A stretch of 64,000 bases of DNA. Origin: Pseudomonas viridiflava. GTDB taxonomy: Bacteria; Pseudomonadota; Gammaproteobacteria; Pseudomonadales; Pseudomonadaceae. The position numbers and the translations under genes were made by a program. Positions 44,593 to 54,187 of this stretch are shown piece after piece. Under the pieces are notes generated by a model. It saw nothing but the letters and a program-made list of their open reading frames with translations, was not told the origin of the DNA and searched no databases. The stretch spans positions 372,001 to 436,000 of the forward strand of contig NZ_UTIQ01000327.1 in NCBI RefSeq assembly GCF_900582625.1, written 5' to 3'. Within the stretch, counting starts at the first letter, position 1, and the number at the start of each line of letters is the position of its first letter.

Positions 44593-44829
44593 GCACTCAT
44601 TCTCCAAAGCTGTTGGCCTGTACAGGCGGCGTTACCGCAGCCTGTCGCAAAGCAAAAAATTCAGGTTGGCGGTCCGGTCGATCACCTGAGGTGTCGCCTC
44701 AGACCCGCTGATGCCGCTCATTGCCGTATGGGTTTAACCGCAACGAGGCGGCGAAGTTCACGCGCCTTGCGCAGCGACAGGGTTATGGACGGCACATGAT
44801 GGCCAGCCGTCACATGCCTGGCGGGCGTT

Positions 44830-45459
44830 TCACGCGCCCTTTACGGCGCGGATAAACGCCTGCACTTTCGACGTACTTTTAATGCCTTTGCTCTGCTCTA
44901 CCCCACCGCTGACATCCACGGCATACGGCTGCACCTGCTCAATCGCGGCCCGCACATTCTCAGGCGTCAGCCCGCCGGCCAGGATAATCGGCTTGGTCGC
45001 CTGCTTTGGCACCAACGCCCAATCAAACGCCTCACCGGTGCCGCCGGGAACGCCCGCAACAAAGGTGTCCAGCAGAATGCCTGAAGCCTCGGGGTAAAGC
45101 GCGATCATTGACGCAACGTCATCGCCGGTACGCACCCGCAGGGCTTTGACATACGGGCGGCCATAACCGGCGCAATCGGCTGCCGTTTCGTCGCCATGGA
45201 ATTGCAGAAGGTCCAGCGGCACCTGTTGCAGCAAGGCTTCCAACTCAGTGCGCGGCATATCAACGAATAGCCCGACCGTGGTCACGAATGGCGGCAGCGC
45301 GGCGATGATGGCGGCGGCTCGCTCTGCCGTCATCGCCCGCGGGCTGTTGGCGAAGAACACGAAACCCAACGCGTCGGCGCCCGCCTCGATGGCCGCGAGT
45401 GCGTCTTCAAGGCGGGTGATGCCACAGATTTTGCTACGAACGACGGACACGGCAGACAC
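44830..45459 (-). CDS. trpF: Phosphoribosylanthranilate isomerase
   Basis: This TIM-barrel enzyme of about 209 residues catalyses the Amadori rearrangement in tryptophan synthesis. The catalytic Cys is in SKICGITR and the acid Asp in YAVDVSGGVE. The start is most likely GTG at 45459 (V-S-A-V-S-V-V-R-S-K-I-C-G); a second GTG lies three codons on. The open frame continues upstream but that stretch does not resemble TrpF and would run into truA. Confidence 0.93.
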   Translation of the reverse strand: MSAVSVVRSKICGITRLEDALAAIEAGADALGFVFFANSPRAMTAERAAAIIAALPPFVTTVGLFVDMPRTELEALLQQVPLDLLQFHGDETAADCAGYGRPYVKALRVRTGDDVASMIALYPEASGILLDTFVAGVPGGTGEAFDWALVPKQATKPIILAGGLTPENVRAAIEQVQPYAVDVSGGVEQSKGIKSTSKVQAFIRAVKGA

Positions 45460-45518
45460 CTGAATAACCGGCTGTTGAACACAAGGCCTGGAATGGTAGC
45501 AAAGGCAATCGACAGGCG

Positions 45519-46373
45519 TCAGCCAAGGTCCGGCAGACCCGAGAGGAAATGCGGCCCGATATAGCGCTCCGGCAATACAAACTCCGCTGGGTATTCGACC
45601 TGCACTAGGTACAAGCCAAACGGATGCGCCGTCACCCCGCCGGTGCGGCGAATACGCGACTCCAGCACCTCTTTCATCCACTCAACCGGCCGCTCGCCCG
45701 CGCCAATGGTCATCAGCACGCCGGCAATGTTGCGCACCATGTGGTGCAGAAAGGCGTTGGCGCGCAGGTCCAGCACAATCATTTTGCCGTGCTGCGTCAC
45801 ACGAAGGTGGTGCATCTTTTTAATCGGCGATTTCGCTTGGCATTGGCCGGCGCGGAAGGCGCTGAAGTCATGCTCACCGACCAAATACTGAGCCGCTTCG
45901 CGCATGCGCTCGACGTTCAGCGGCCGGTGGTTCCAGGTGACTTCCTCACCCAAATGCGCCGGTCGGATCTGGTCGTTGTAAATGACGTAGCGGTAGCGCC
46001 GGGCGATGGCTTTGAAGCGGGCGTGAAAGTGCGCCGGCATCACCTTGGCCCACGTCACGCTTATATCGTGGGGCAAGTTGATATTGGCGCCCATCACCCA
46101 GGCTTTGAGGCTGCGCTCGGCTTGGGTGTCGAAGTGCACGACCTGACCGCAGGCGTGCACACCGGCGTCGGTGCGGCCCGCACACAGCAGCGTGACCGGC
46201 GAATCGGCGACCCGCGACAGGGCTTTTTCCAGTTCTTCCTGGACAGTCGCCACACCCGAGGCCTGGCGCTGCCAGCCACGGTAACGGGAGCCTTTGTACT
46301 CAACGCCAAGGGCAATTCTGGAAAAGCCAACGGCGGCCATTTCGGCCGCCGCTGTGGGTATTGCTTCAGTCAT
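45519..46373 (-). CDS. truA: tRNA pseudouridine(38-40) synthase
   Basis: This 284-residue enzyme converts uridines 38-40 of the tRNA anticodon stem to pseudouridine. The catalytic Asp is in CAGRTDAGVHACGQ near residue 66, and GVEYKGSRYRGWQRQ is the usual first motif. It starts three bases after the fimV stop, and fimV-truA-trpF order is conserved in pseudomonads. Confidence 0.97.
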   Translation of the reverse strand: MTEAIPTAAAEMAAVGFSRIALGVEYKGSRYRGWQRQASGVATVQEELEKALSRVADSPVTLLCAGRTDAGVHACGQVVHFDTQAERSLKAWVMGANINLPHDISVTWAKVMPAHFHARFKAIARRYRYVIYNDQIRPAHLGEEVTWNHRPLNVERMREAAQYLVGEHDFSAFRAGQCQAKSPIKKMHHLRVTQHGKMIVLDLRANAFLHHMVRNIAGVLMTIGAGERPVEWMKEVLESRIRRTGGVTAHPFGLYLVQVEYPAEFVLPERYIGPHFLSGLPDLG

Positions 46374-46376
46374 TAA

Positions 46377-49300
46377 TCAGACGATACGGGCGATCAGCTC
46401 GCGCGCTTCCTGTTGTTGAACGTCGGTGCCTTCGCTGATCACTTCGTCGAGGATGTCGCGGGCGCCTTCGGAGTCACCCATGTCGATGTAGGCGCGGGCC
46501 AGATCGAGCTTGGTGGCGGTTTCGTCGGTACCGGAGAGGAAGTCGAAGTCATCGTCGGCGTCCAGGTTGGCCACCGATGGGCTAGCAGCTGGAGCGATCA
46601 ACGAGTCGAAGTCGTCTTCTTCTGGGAGGTCCAGCTTGTCATTCATCTGATCCAGCTCGGCAGTCACTTCGTCCAGTTTGGCGGCGAACGTTTCGTTGGA
46701 TACCGGTGCGCTTGGCTCATCGTCAGCCAGCGACAGGTCGAAGTCGGCTGGCAGCTCGTGCTCGGCGTCCAAGCCAGCGTGCAGCTCTGGAGTAGCGTCA
46801 GGCTCCAAGTTCAGATCAGCGAAATCATTGCTGCTGGTGGTGCTGTTGAGGTCGTCGTCCAGGCTCAGCAGGAAGTCGTCTTCTTCGCTGGTGGCGCTGG
46901 CTTTCGGCTCGTCCAGATCCAGGCTGAAGTCGGCCAGGTCGTCGCTGAGAGCGGCGTTGCTGGTGGTGCTTGGGGTGTCGTCCAGGCTCAGGTCGAAGTC
47001 CAGGTCGCTCATGCCGCTGGCGGCTGGGCTAGTAGTCGAAGACAGCGCCAGCTCGTCGTCCAGGCTCAGATCACCGAAGTCGTTCAGCGAGTCGTTGCCG
47101 GCGGCGTTCAGGTCGCGATCCAGTTCAGCTTCCAGGTCGTCCAGGCTCAAGTCCATGTCGTCGGCTGGCTGAGCGGCCAGTGGCGCAGGTTCGTCGAGGG
47201 TCAGGTCGTCGAGGCTGAAGTTGTCAGCGTCGCTGTTGTTGAAATCATCGTTGTGGTTATCAAGCGCCGAGGCAGCCATGACGCCAGCGAACGCGCCCAT
47301 TGCCGCACCGCCCATGCCTGGGTAGCGGGATTTCAACTGTTCAACTTCGCTGTGGGCGCCGCCGATTTCGTTCAGCTCGCGCTCTTGACGAGCAAAGCCT
47401 TCCTGGTCGCCCAGCTCGGCTTGCACTTCCATCAGTTTCAAGCGCAGATCCGCGCGGTGCGGTTCGTTGTTGATGGCGTCTTGCAGCAGCTCGGCAGCCT
47501 GGGTGAAGCGGCCGTAAGCGATGTAGATGTCGGCCTCGCCGAGCACGTCGCCAGTTTGCGCGGTCACGCGCTCTTCTTTAACCGGTGCGAAGTTGTCGTC
47601 GGTGGCGTCATCCAAGCCAGCGAACGAGGTATCTGGGGTATCCAGATCGTTGTCAAACGGGCTTTGCTCTTCGTGGATGTGAATCTCGTTGTGCAGCGCA
47701 GCTTCTTTCTGCGCGTTGCGGCGCGACAGCACCATCAAGCCGATCAACAGCAGCAACAGCGCGCCACCGCCGGCGATGCCAAGCATCATCGGGTTGGCCA
47801 TCAGGTCATCGACAAAGCTGGTTTCTGCGGCTGGCTCAGGCGCGGACACAACAGCGGGCTTCGGCTTGGCCGGGGCTTCGGCTGGCTTAGGCGCTGGCGC
47901 TGGCGCGGCTTCGGCTGGGGTTTTGGCGGCTTCAGCAGCTGATTTCTCGGCCGGTTCTTCGCTGTAGTTGTAGTCGGTCTCGCCGCTTGCGTTCGCAGCC
48001 GGCGCTGGGGTTGCAGGAGTTGCAGCCGGGGCCGCTGGTGTGGTTTCAGCTGGCTTGGCGGCGTCCACGGTCGGTGCCGGTGCAGGTGCTGGCGCAGCGG
48101 CGCTCGGGGCGGTGGCTGGAGCAGGCGTTTCGACTTTGGCCGGTGCGGCCGGGGTGGCCGAAGCGCTCGGCGTTGCCGTTGCCGTCGAAGAGCCCGCAGC
48201 TGCTGCGGCTGGCTGTTTGGCTTTGGCAGCCAGATCGGCCTGCAACTTGGCCATCTGGCTGTCTTTGAGCTGGAGCAGGCGGTTGAGCTTGTCGACCTGG
48301 CTTTGCAGATCGCCCATGCGGCTCTTCAGCTCGTCGTTCTCACGGCGAGTGGAGTCCAGGCTTTCTTTGGTGACCGCCAGTTTGTCGTTGAGGGCCTTGG
48401 TGTCGGCACCGGTGCCTTTGTCAGCGCCGCGAGTGGCTTTACCGGCATCACCGGACAACAGCTTGAGGCTGTCTTTGTCGTCGGTTTTCGCAGGCGCGGC
48501 GCCAGCGGTGTCGCGTTTGGTGGCGTCCAGCTGGCGAGCGCCAGTGGCGGCTACGCTACGGCGCTCACGCCAAGCGGTGTTCTGCGACGCCACCTGGGCA
48601 ATCGCTTCGCTCTGCGAGCGCGATTTGATCTGTTGATCGTCCGGCAGGCGCAGCACCTGGCCGCTTTTCATGCGGTTGATGTTGCCGTCGACGAAGGCAT
48701 CAGGGTTGAGATCCTGAATGGCCAACATGGCCTGGTGCACCGAGCCACCGGAGCGGGTGCGCTGGGCCACTTCCCACAGCGTGTCGCTGGAGGTGGTCTT
48801 GTAGGTGTCGTCGGCCACTTTGCCAGCCGGTGCGGCGGCAGGTGCCGGAGCTGGCGCAGGCGCTGCCGGGCGGGCGGCAGGTGCCGATGGCGCAGGCGCA
48901 GCGGCAACCGGTGCGGCTGGACGTGCTGTAGGCGCAACGGCGGCTGGCTTGCTGGCTGGTTTGGCAGCCGGCGCAGCCACAGGCGGCTTGGGCGCGGCAG
49001 CGGCGGCAGTTTGTGGGGAATAAAGCGGCGGATCGAGCAGCAGGGTGTATTCGCGCATCACGCGGCCGCTTGGCCAAAGCACTTCCACCAGGAAGTTCAA
49101 GTAAGGCTCGCGAACCGGTTTGCTGGAAGTCACCCGAATAACGCTCTTGCCATTAGGCTTGAGCACCGGCGTGAACTTGAGATCAGTTAGAAAGTATTGA
49201 CGGTCAATACCGGCTTTATTGAATTCTTCAGGGGATGCCAGATTCGGAACCACCTCGTTAGAAGCCAGATCCCGAACTTCGACGAGTTCGATTTCTGCGT

Positions 49301-49421
49301 CCAATGGCTGATTCAGCGCCGACTTCAGGGTCACTTCCCCGAGCCCCAACGCGTGCGCCATACCGGACGTCAGCGCCGAAGCAGCCGCGATTGCCAGCAC
49401 CAGTTTGCGAACCCGAGCCAT
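46377..49421 (-). CDS. fimV: FimV, peptidoglycan-binding motility/polarity protein
   Basis: This protein of about 1,014 residues has FimV architecture: signal peptide (about 1-24, LVLAIAAASALTSGMAHA), an N-terminal conserved domain (GEVTLKSALNQPLDAEIELVE), a LysM peptidoglycan-binding domain near residues 207-260, a Pro/Ala-rich linker, one span near 542-562, and a very acidic cytoplasmic part rich in S-L-D-D repeats ending in a TPR-like motif (LARAYIDMGDSEGARDILDE). It supports type IV pilus function and cAMP signalling. I chose ATG 49421 with AAGGGA before it. Confidence 0.95.
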   Translation of the reverse strand: MARVRKLVLAIAAASALTSGMAHALGLGEVTLKSALNQPLDAEIELVEVRDLASNEVVPNLASPEEFNKAGIDRQYFLTDLKFTPVLKPNGKSVIRVTSSKPVREPYLNFLVEVLWPSGRVMREYTLLLDPPLYSPQTAAAAAPKPPVAAPAAKPASKPAAVAPTARPAAPVAAAPAPSAPAARPAAPAPAPAPAAAPAGKVADDTYKTTSSDTLWEVAQRTRSGGSVHQAMLAIQDLNPDAFVDGNINRMKSGQVLRLPDDQQIKSRSQSEAIAQVASQNTAWRERRSVAATGARQLDATKRDTAGAAPAKTDDKDSLKLLSGDAGKATRGADKGTGADTKALNDKLAVTKESLDSTRRENDELKSRMGDLQSQVDKLNRLLQLKDSQMAKLQADLAAKAKQPAAAAAGSSTATATPSASATPAAPAKVETPAPATAPSAAAPAPAPAPTVDAAKPAETTPAAPAATPATPAPAANASGETDYNYSEEPAEKSAAEAAKTPAEAAPAPAPKPAEAPAKPKPAVVSAPEPAAETSFVDDLMANPMMLGIAGGGALLLLLIGLMVLSRRNAQKEAALHNEIHIHEEQSPFDNDLDTPDTSFAGLDDATDDNFAPVKEERVTAQTGDVLGEADIYIAYGRFTQAAELLQDAINNEPHRADLRLKLMEVQAELGDQEGFARQERELNEIGGAHSEVEQLKSRYPGMGGAAMGAFAGVMAASALDNHNDDFNNSDADNFSLDDLTLDEPAPLAAQPADDMDLSLDDLEAELDRDLNAAGNDSLNDFGDLSLDDELALSSTTSPAASGMSDLDFDLSLDDTPSTTSNAALSDDLADFSLDLDEPKASATSEEDDFLLSLDDDLNSTTSSNDFADLNLEPDATPELHAGLDAEHELPADFDLSLADDEPSAPVSNETFAAKLDEVTAELDQMNDKLDLPEEDDFDSLIAPAASPSVANLDADDDFDFLSGTDETATKLDLARAYIDMGDSEGARDILDEVISEGTDVQQQEARELIARIV

Positions 49422-49588
49422 AGCGATATCCCTTGTTTTATCTTTCTTCTCGAACTGCGAGAGGGTCTTATTACAGTTGCTGCCTGTTCCGCCTTGCGGC
49501 GGCTCCCCAACCAACAACAGCTCAGCCCCCGGTTGTACCAAGATAGGCCAAGCTAGAATGATTCTTCAAATTTCTAGGTAAGTATCTT

Positions 49589-50599
49589 TTACAGATAGTG
49601 TTTTATCAATAACTCAGCAATTTGCACAGCGTTCAGAGCGGCGCCTTTGCGCACATTATCAGACGCAATCCACAAATTGAGTTCGGACAAATCGTCGAAT
49701 CCAGCACGAACTCGTCCGACATAGATCACATCCTGGCCAACGGCGTCCCCGACCACGGTCGGATAATCGCCCTCTTCCACCAGCTCGATACCCTCAGCCG
49801 CTTCCAAAGCGGCGTTCACGGCAGCCACATCCACGGCGTTCGAACACTGCAATGAAACGCTCAGGCTGTCGCCGAAAAACACTGGCGCGAGCACGCAGGT
49901 GGCGGACACCTTGAGGTCTGCCTTGGCCATCACCGCTTTCAGCTCTTCAACCAGGCGCTTCTCTACGCGGCTGAAACCACTGGCATCCGGCTTACCCACC
50001 TGCGCCAATACGTTGAAAGCCACCTGACGATCAAAGAAGCGCGGCTCCAGCGGACGCACATTTAGCAATTCCGCTGTTTGTCGGGCGAGTTCCGACACCC
50101 CTTCCCGACCGACACTCGAAATTGCCAGACATGCCGTCGTTGTCACCCGTTGGATATCCAACACCGCGCGCAAAGGCGCCAGCGCGACGGCCAAGGCAAT
50201 CACGCAAGGACTCGGGCTGCTGATCTGGAACGGCGCTTTAAGCTGTTTCAACACATCGGCATTGGCCTCGGGCACCAGCAGCGGCGCCTCGGCGGCTGGC
50301 AGCGCGCCGGACAAGTCGATCAAATGGCAACCGGCGGCCTGGGCACGCGCGACAAAACTATGGGTGACCTGCTCGGCGGCGGCGAAAAACACCAGCTGCA
50401 CCTGAGCGAAATCGAATTTCTCGACCTCACGCACCCGCACGTTTTTGCCACGAAACGGCACCGACGCGCCGGCCGATTCAATGCTGGCCAGCAGGTGCAA
50501 GCTGCCAATAGGAAATTCGCGCTCTTCAAGCACTTGAACAAGGGTTTCGCCGACGGTGCCGGTGGCGCCAATGATGGCGATATCGAAAGTCTGGCTCAT
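49589..50599 (-). CDS. Aspartate-semialdehyde dehydrogenase paralogue (USG-1-like)
   Basis: This protein of about 336 residues has a Rossmann start IAIIGATGTVGETLVQVL and the Asd fold. The nucleophile Cys is present (SPSPCVIAL, C132), but the conserved RVPV..GH motif holding the base His reads LAPVFFGDS, with Asp at residue 244. It is therefore unlikely to be a normal dehydrogenase and fits the USG-1-like paralogue group. AGAGG precedes ATG at 50599. It lies between asd and fimV, separated from asd by a terminator. Confidence 0.88.
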   Translation of the reverse strand: MSQTFDIAIIGATGTVGETLVQVLEEREFPIGSLHLLASIESAGASVPFRGKNVRVREVEKFDFAQVQLVFFAAAEQVTHSFVARAQAAGCHLIDLSGALPAAEAPLLVPEANADVLKQLKAPFQISSPSPCVIALAVALAPLRAVLDIQRVTTTACLAISSVGREGVSELARQTAELLNVRPLEPRFFDRQVAFNVLAQVGKPDASGFSRVEKRLVEELKAVMAKADLKVSATCVLAPVFFGDSLSVSLQCSNAVDVAAVNAALEAAEGIELVEEGDYPTVVGDAVGQDVIYVGRVRAGFDDLSELNLWIASDNVRKGAALNAVQIAELLIKHYL

Positions 50600-50661
50600 G
50601 CTGCTACCTCTGTTGAACGCCGGGTGTAACGCGGGGAGCGGCACTGTACCCGCCCGCACAT

Positions 50662-50720
50662 AAAAAAACAGCCTTGGTGTTGCACAGGCGTTAACCCGTG
50701 CGCTCCAAGGCTGTTTTTTT
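50662..50720 (-). terminator. Strong two-armed terminator between asd and its paralogue
   Basis: Outer stem AAAAAACAGCCTTGG / CCAAGGCTGTTTTTT encloses an inner GCAC...GTGC hairpin. A and T runs on both sides make it bidirectional. It ends the leuB-asd transcript. Confidence 0.9.
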
Positions 50721-50773
50721 ACATCGACTATCTGTGCGCCCTTCCCTTCTTTATAGAAGAAGGGATGCGGCGA

Positions 50774-51886
50774 TTAACGCTCCAGCAAAATCCGCAGCAT
50801 GCGGCGCAGCGGTTCGGCGGCGCCCCACAGCAGTTGGTCGCCCACGGTGAAGGCGCCCAGGTACTGCGAACCCATGTTCAGCTTGCGCAGACGACCAACC
50901 GGAACGGTCAGGGTGCCGGTCACAGCAGTCGGGGTCAGTTCCTTGATGCTCAGCTCACGCTGGTTTGGCACCAGTTTTACCCAAGGGTTGTGTTGGCTGA
51001 TCAGGCCTTCGATGTCGCTCAGCGGCACGTCTTTGTTCAGCTTCAGGGTCAGCGCCTGGCTGTGGCAACGCATGGCGCCGATACGAACGCAGATGCCGTC
51101 GACCGGAATCGGGCTCTTGAAGCGGCCCAGAATCTTGTTGGTCTCGGCCTGGCCCTTCCACTCTTCGCGGCTTTGGCCGTTGGGCAATTCCTTGTCGATC
51201 CAGGGAATCAGGCTGCCGGCCAATGGCACACCGAAGTTTTCGGTAGGGAACGCGTCGCCGCGCATGGCTTCGGCCACTTTGCGGTCGATGTCGAGGATGG
51301 CGCTGGCCGGGTTGGCCAGTTCATCAGCGACAGCGGCGTGGGTGGCGCCCATTTGTTTGATCAGCTCGCGCATGTTCTGCGCACCGGCGCCCGAGGCCGC
51401 CTGGTAGGTCATGGCGTTCATCCACTCCACCAGACCGGCTTCGAACAAGCCGCCCAACGCCATCAGCATCAAGCTGACGGTGCAGTTGCCGCCGATGTAG
51501 TTTTTGGTGCCGGCGTCCAGCGCCTGGTCGATGACCTTGCGGTTCACCGGGTCGAGCACGATCACCGAGTTATCGTCCATACGCAGCGAGGACGCCGCGT
51601 CGATCCAGTAACCGTTCCAGCCCGCTTCGCGCAGCTTGGGGAATACTTCGCTGGTGTAGTCGCCGCCCTGGCAGGTCAGGATCACATCGAGGCCTTTGAG
51701 CTCTTCAATGCTGTAAGCGTCTTTGAGCGGCGCAATGTCTTTACCCACAGCCGGGCCTTGGCCGCCGACATTGGAGGTAGTGAAGAACACCGGTTCGATC
51801 AAGTCGAAATCCTGCTCTTCGAGCATCCGCTGCATGAGTACGGAACCGACCATCCCGCGCCAACCGATCAGACCTACACGCTTCAT
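50774..51886 (-). CDS. asd: Aspartate-semialdehyde dehydrogenase
   Basis: This 370-residue enzyme reduces aspartyl phosphate to aspartate semialdehyde for lysine, threonine, methionine and diaminopimelate. It has the NADP loop VGLIGWRGMVGSVLMQR, the nucleophile Cys in IGGNCTVSLML and the base His in RIGAMRCHSQA. The length fits the gamma-proteobacterial type. It lies downstream of leuB, 119 bp away. Confidence 0.97.
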   Translation of the reverse strand: MKRVGLIGWRGMVGSVLMQRMLEEQDFDLIEPVFFTTSNVGGQGPAVGKDIAPLKDAYSIEELKGLDVILTCQGGDYTSEVFPKLREAGWNGYWIDAASSLRMDDNSVIVLDPVNRKVIDQALDAGTKNYIGGNCTVSLMLMALGGLFEAGLVEWMNAMTYQAASGAGAQNMRELIKQMGATHAAVADELANPASAILDIDRKVAEAMRGDAFPTENFGVPLAGSLIPWIDKELPNGQSREEWKGQAETNKILGRFKSPIPVDGICVRIGAMRCHSQALTLKLNKDVPLSDIEGLISQHNPWVKLVPNQRELSIKELTPTAVTGTLTVPVGRLRKLNMGSQYLGAFTVGDQLLWGAAEPLRRMLRILLER

Positions 51887-51918
51887 CGCAACTACACCTT
51901 AAGAAAACATGAATACGA

Positions 51919-51938
51919 ACCCCCGCTTTCGAGGGGGT
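51919..51938 (-). terminator. Hairpin between leuB and asd
   Basis: Stem ACCCCC/GGGGGT with loop TCGAAAGC; the T-tract after it is poor, so it may only attenuate. It lies in the 119-bp leuB-asd gap. Confidence 0.4.
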
Positions 51939-52005
51939 CGCAGAGAGTAACCGAGTTGATGTCGCCCGTGCGACCCCGAAAGCGGTTGTTGCTTGGCGCC
52001 GCTAT

Positions 52006-53088
52006 TTACAGCTCACGCAGCGCCTTTACCACAGCATCGCCCATTTCACGGGTGCCGACCTTTTTGCAGCCTTCCGACCAGATGTCACCGGTGCGCAGGC
52101 CTTGGTCCAGCACCACGCCGACCGCTTTCTCAATGGCATCGGCCGCAGCGTTCTGGTTGAAGCTGTAACGCAGCAGCATGGACACCGAGAGAATGGTCGC
52201 CAACGGGTTGGCAATGCCTTGGCCCGCGATGTCCGGGGCCGAACCGTGAGACGGCTCGTACATGCCCTTGTTGTTGGCATCCAGCGAGGCGGACGGCAGC
52301 ATGCCGATAGAACCGGTCAGCATGGAAGCCTCATCCGACAGAATGTCGCCGAACATGTTGTCGGTTACCAGCACGTCAAATTGCTTGGGCGCGCGCACCA
52401 GTTGCATGGCGGCGTTATCGACGTACATATGGCTGAGTTCGACGTCCGGGTAATCCTTGGCCACCTCTTCAACCACTTCGCGCCACAGTTGGCTCGAAGC
52501 CAGCACGTTGGCTTTGTCTACCGAGCACAACTTCTTACCGCGCACGCGCGCCATGTCGAAACCGACACGAGCGATACGGCGAATTTCGCTTTCGCTGTAC
52601 GGCAGGGTGTCGAAGGCAAAACGCTCGCCATTTTCCAGTTGCTTGGTGCCGCGCGGCGCGCCGAAGTAGATGCCGCCGGTCAACTCACGGACGATCAGAA
52701 TATCCAGGCCCGCAACGATGTCGCGCTTGAGCGACGAGGCGTCAGCCAGTTGCGGGTACAGAATGGCCGGACGCAGGTTGGCGAACAGACCCAGGGCGGA
52801 ACGGATTTTCAGCAAGCCGCGCTCAGGGCGAATGTCGCGCTCGATCTTGTCCCATTTCGGGCCGCCGACAGCGCCCAGCAAGATGGCGTCCGCAGCTTGG
52901 GCGCGGGCCAGGGTTTCGTCAGCCAACGGCACGCCGTACTTGTCGATGGCAGCGCCGCCGATGACGTCTTCACTGAATTCAAAACCCAGCTGGAATTTGT
53001 CGTTCGCCAGCTCGAGCACTTTCACCGCTTCGGCGGTGATTTCTGGGCCGATGCCATCGCCGGGGAGAATCAGGATTTGCTTGCTCAT
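52006..53088 (-). CDS. leuB: 3-isopropylmalate dehydrogenase
   Basis: This 360-residue enzyme oxidises and decarboxylates 3-isopropylmalate in leucine synthesis. The start ILILPGDGIGPEITAEAVKV and the late YEPSHGSAPDIAGQGIANP are family signatures for NAD and substrate binding. The MTase gene and a repeat separate it from leuD and leuC. Confidence 0.97.
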   Translation of the reverse strand: MSKQILILPGDGIGPEITAEAVKVLELANDKFQLGFEFSEDVIGGAAIDKYGVPLADETLARAQAADAILLGAVGGPKWDKIERDIRPERGLLKIRSALGLFANLRPAILYPQLADASSLKRDIVAGLDILIVRELTGGIYFGAPRGTKQLENGERFAFDTLPYSESEIRRIARVGFDMARVRGKKLCSVDKANVLASSQLWREVVEEVAKDYPDVELSHMYVDNAAMQLVRAPKQFDVLVTDNMFGDILSDEASMLTGSIGMLPSASLDANNKGMYEPSHGSAPDIAGQGIANPLATILSVSMLLRYSFNQNAAADAIEKAVGVVLDQGLRTGDIWSEGCKKVGTREMGDAVVKALREL

Positions 53089-53213
53089 AGGTTCCTCAAA
53101 TTAATAAATGGACGGGCTTGAGGGCGCGTCGTACAAAAACCTTAAAAACCACCATCGTTTTTTGCGTGAAAGGGGGAAGATCCAGACTCCTTCAAGCGAC
53201 AGCGCCCGTCGTT

Positions 53214-53250
53214 ACATTCTGGATTCCCGCCTGCGCGGGAATGACGGTGG
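53214..53250. repeat. Single dRS3-like palindrome
   Basis: ATTCTGGATTCCCGCCTGCG followed by CGGGAATGACGG; the core is ATTCCC-N8-GGGAAT, identical in type to the arms at 16823-16916. It lies between leuB and the methyltransferase gene. Confidence 0.75.
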
Positions 53251-53309
53251 TGAGACAGGCATCTGCGTCTTTACTGCGCGCAAAGACTCAGCAGCCTTAA
53301 CCCAACGCC

Positions 53310-54074
53310 CTACTTCTCAGCCCAAACCACCAACACATCCGTACTAAACGTACCGTCTTCACCAATCTCGAAATACTCACGCACTTCCGCGCCCATCGCT
53401 TGCTGCAGTTCGCGAATCGCGACGCGCAAGGTTGGCGGCGTGCGCATGCGTTCCACCCACGAGCTGTATTCCAGCTGCAAACGCTGGCGGCTGTAGCTGC
53501 GGGTGTGCAGGCCGGCGTCGCTGATAAAGCGCAGCCATTCGCTGGCAGCGTAGTTGCGCACATGGCTGGTGTCGCGCAGCACTTCCACGGTTTGCAAATA
53601 GGTGTCGAGCAGCGGCTTGCCCGGCGACATCACGTCGACAAACGCCGCCACCCCGCCCGGCTTCAATACACGCCGCACTTCGCGCAACGCCTGGCCGACG
53701 TCGCTCCAGTGGTGCGCCGAATAACGGCTGAAGACGAAATCGAATTCGCCATCCGCGAACGGCAGCTGTTCGGCGGCGCCGTGCTGGGTGCGGATGTTGC
53801 TCAGCCCGCGCTCGGCAGCAGCGTGGTTGACCACGTCGAGCATTTTCTCCGACAGGTCGTAGGCCACCACTTCGCGTACCAGTGGCGCGGCATAAAAACT
53901 GACGTGCCCGGCACCACACCCCAAATCCAGCACCCGCGCCGCCTCATGACCGGCCAGCTCGGCCTGTAGCAGAGCGAATTCAGGACCTTGGGCGTGCACA
54001 GCACTGCTCAGGTAGGCGGCAGCCTGTTCGCCGAATTGTTTCTGTACGACTTGAGCGTGGGCGTTGCTGGTCAT
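53310..54074 (-). CDS. Class I SAM-dependent methyltransferase
   Basis: This 254-residue protein has the Rossmann SAM-binding motif VLDLGCGAGHVSFYA near residue 47, then YDLSEKMLDVV and FDFVFSRYSAHHWSDV, typical of UbiE/Methyltransf_11 proteins that modify small molecules. The acceptor is unknown. It is inserted between leuB and leuD, as I recall also in P. aeruginosa, though nothing in the sequence shows a role in leucine synthesis. Confidence 0.92.
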   Translation of the reverse strand: MTSNAHAQVVQKQFGEQAAAYLSSAVHAQGPEFALLQAELAGHEAARVLDLGCGAGHVSFYAAPLVREVVAYDLSEKMLDVVNHAAAERGLSNIRTQHGAAEQLPFADGEFDFVFSRYSAHHWSDVGQALREVRRVLKPGGVAAFVDVMSPGKPLLDTYLQTVEVLRDTSHVRNYAASEWLRFISDAGLHTRSYSRQRLQLEYSSWVERMRTPPTLRVAIRELQQAMGAEVREYFEIGEDGTFSTDVLVVWAEK

Positions 54075-54104
54075 GGATACGTCCTTCTATGTGCGGAGCG
54101 CTTT

Positions 54105-54179
54105 CTGTGGGAGAGGCTTTAGCCTCGATGCGCTTGATTCCCCGTTTCCAGGAATCGAGGCTGAAGCCTCTCCTACAGG
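54105..54179. repeat. REPIN between methyltransferase and leuD
   Basis: Inverted copies of GGGAGAGGCTTTAGCCTCGA and TCGAGGCTGAAGCCTCTCC, a variant family also seen at the dusC end. Confidence 0.85.
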
Positions 54180-54187
54180 TTCAGCCT

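Noticed and set aside
44593..44829. Hidden gene between trpF and accD
   Set aside because: No frame with a start signal or recognisable product in either direction; most likely the accD leader/promoter.
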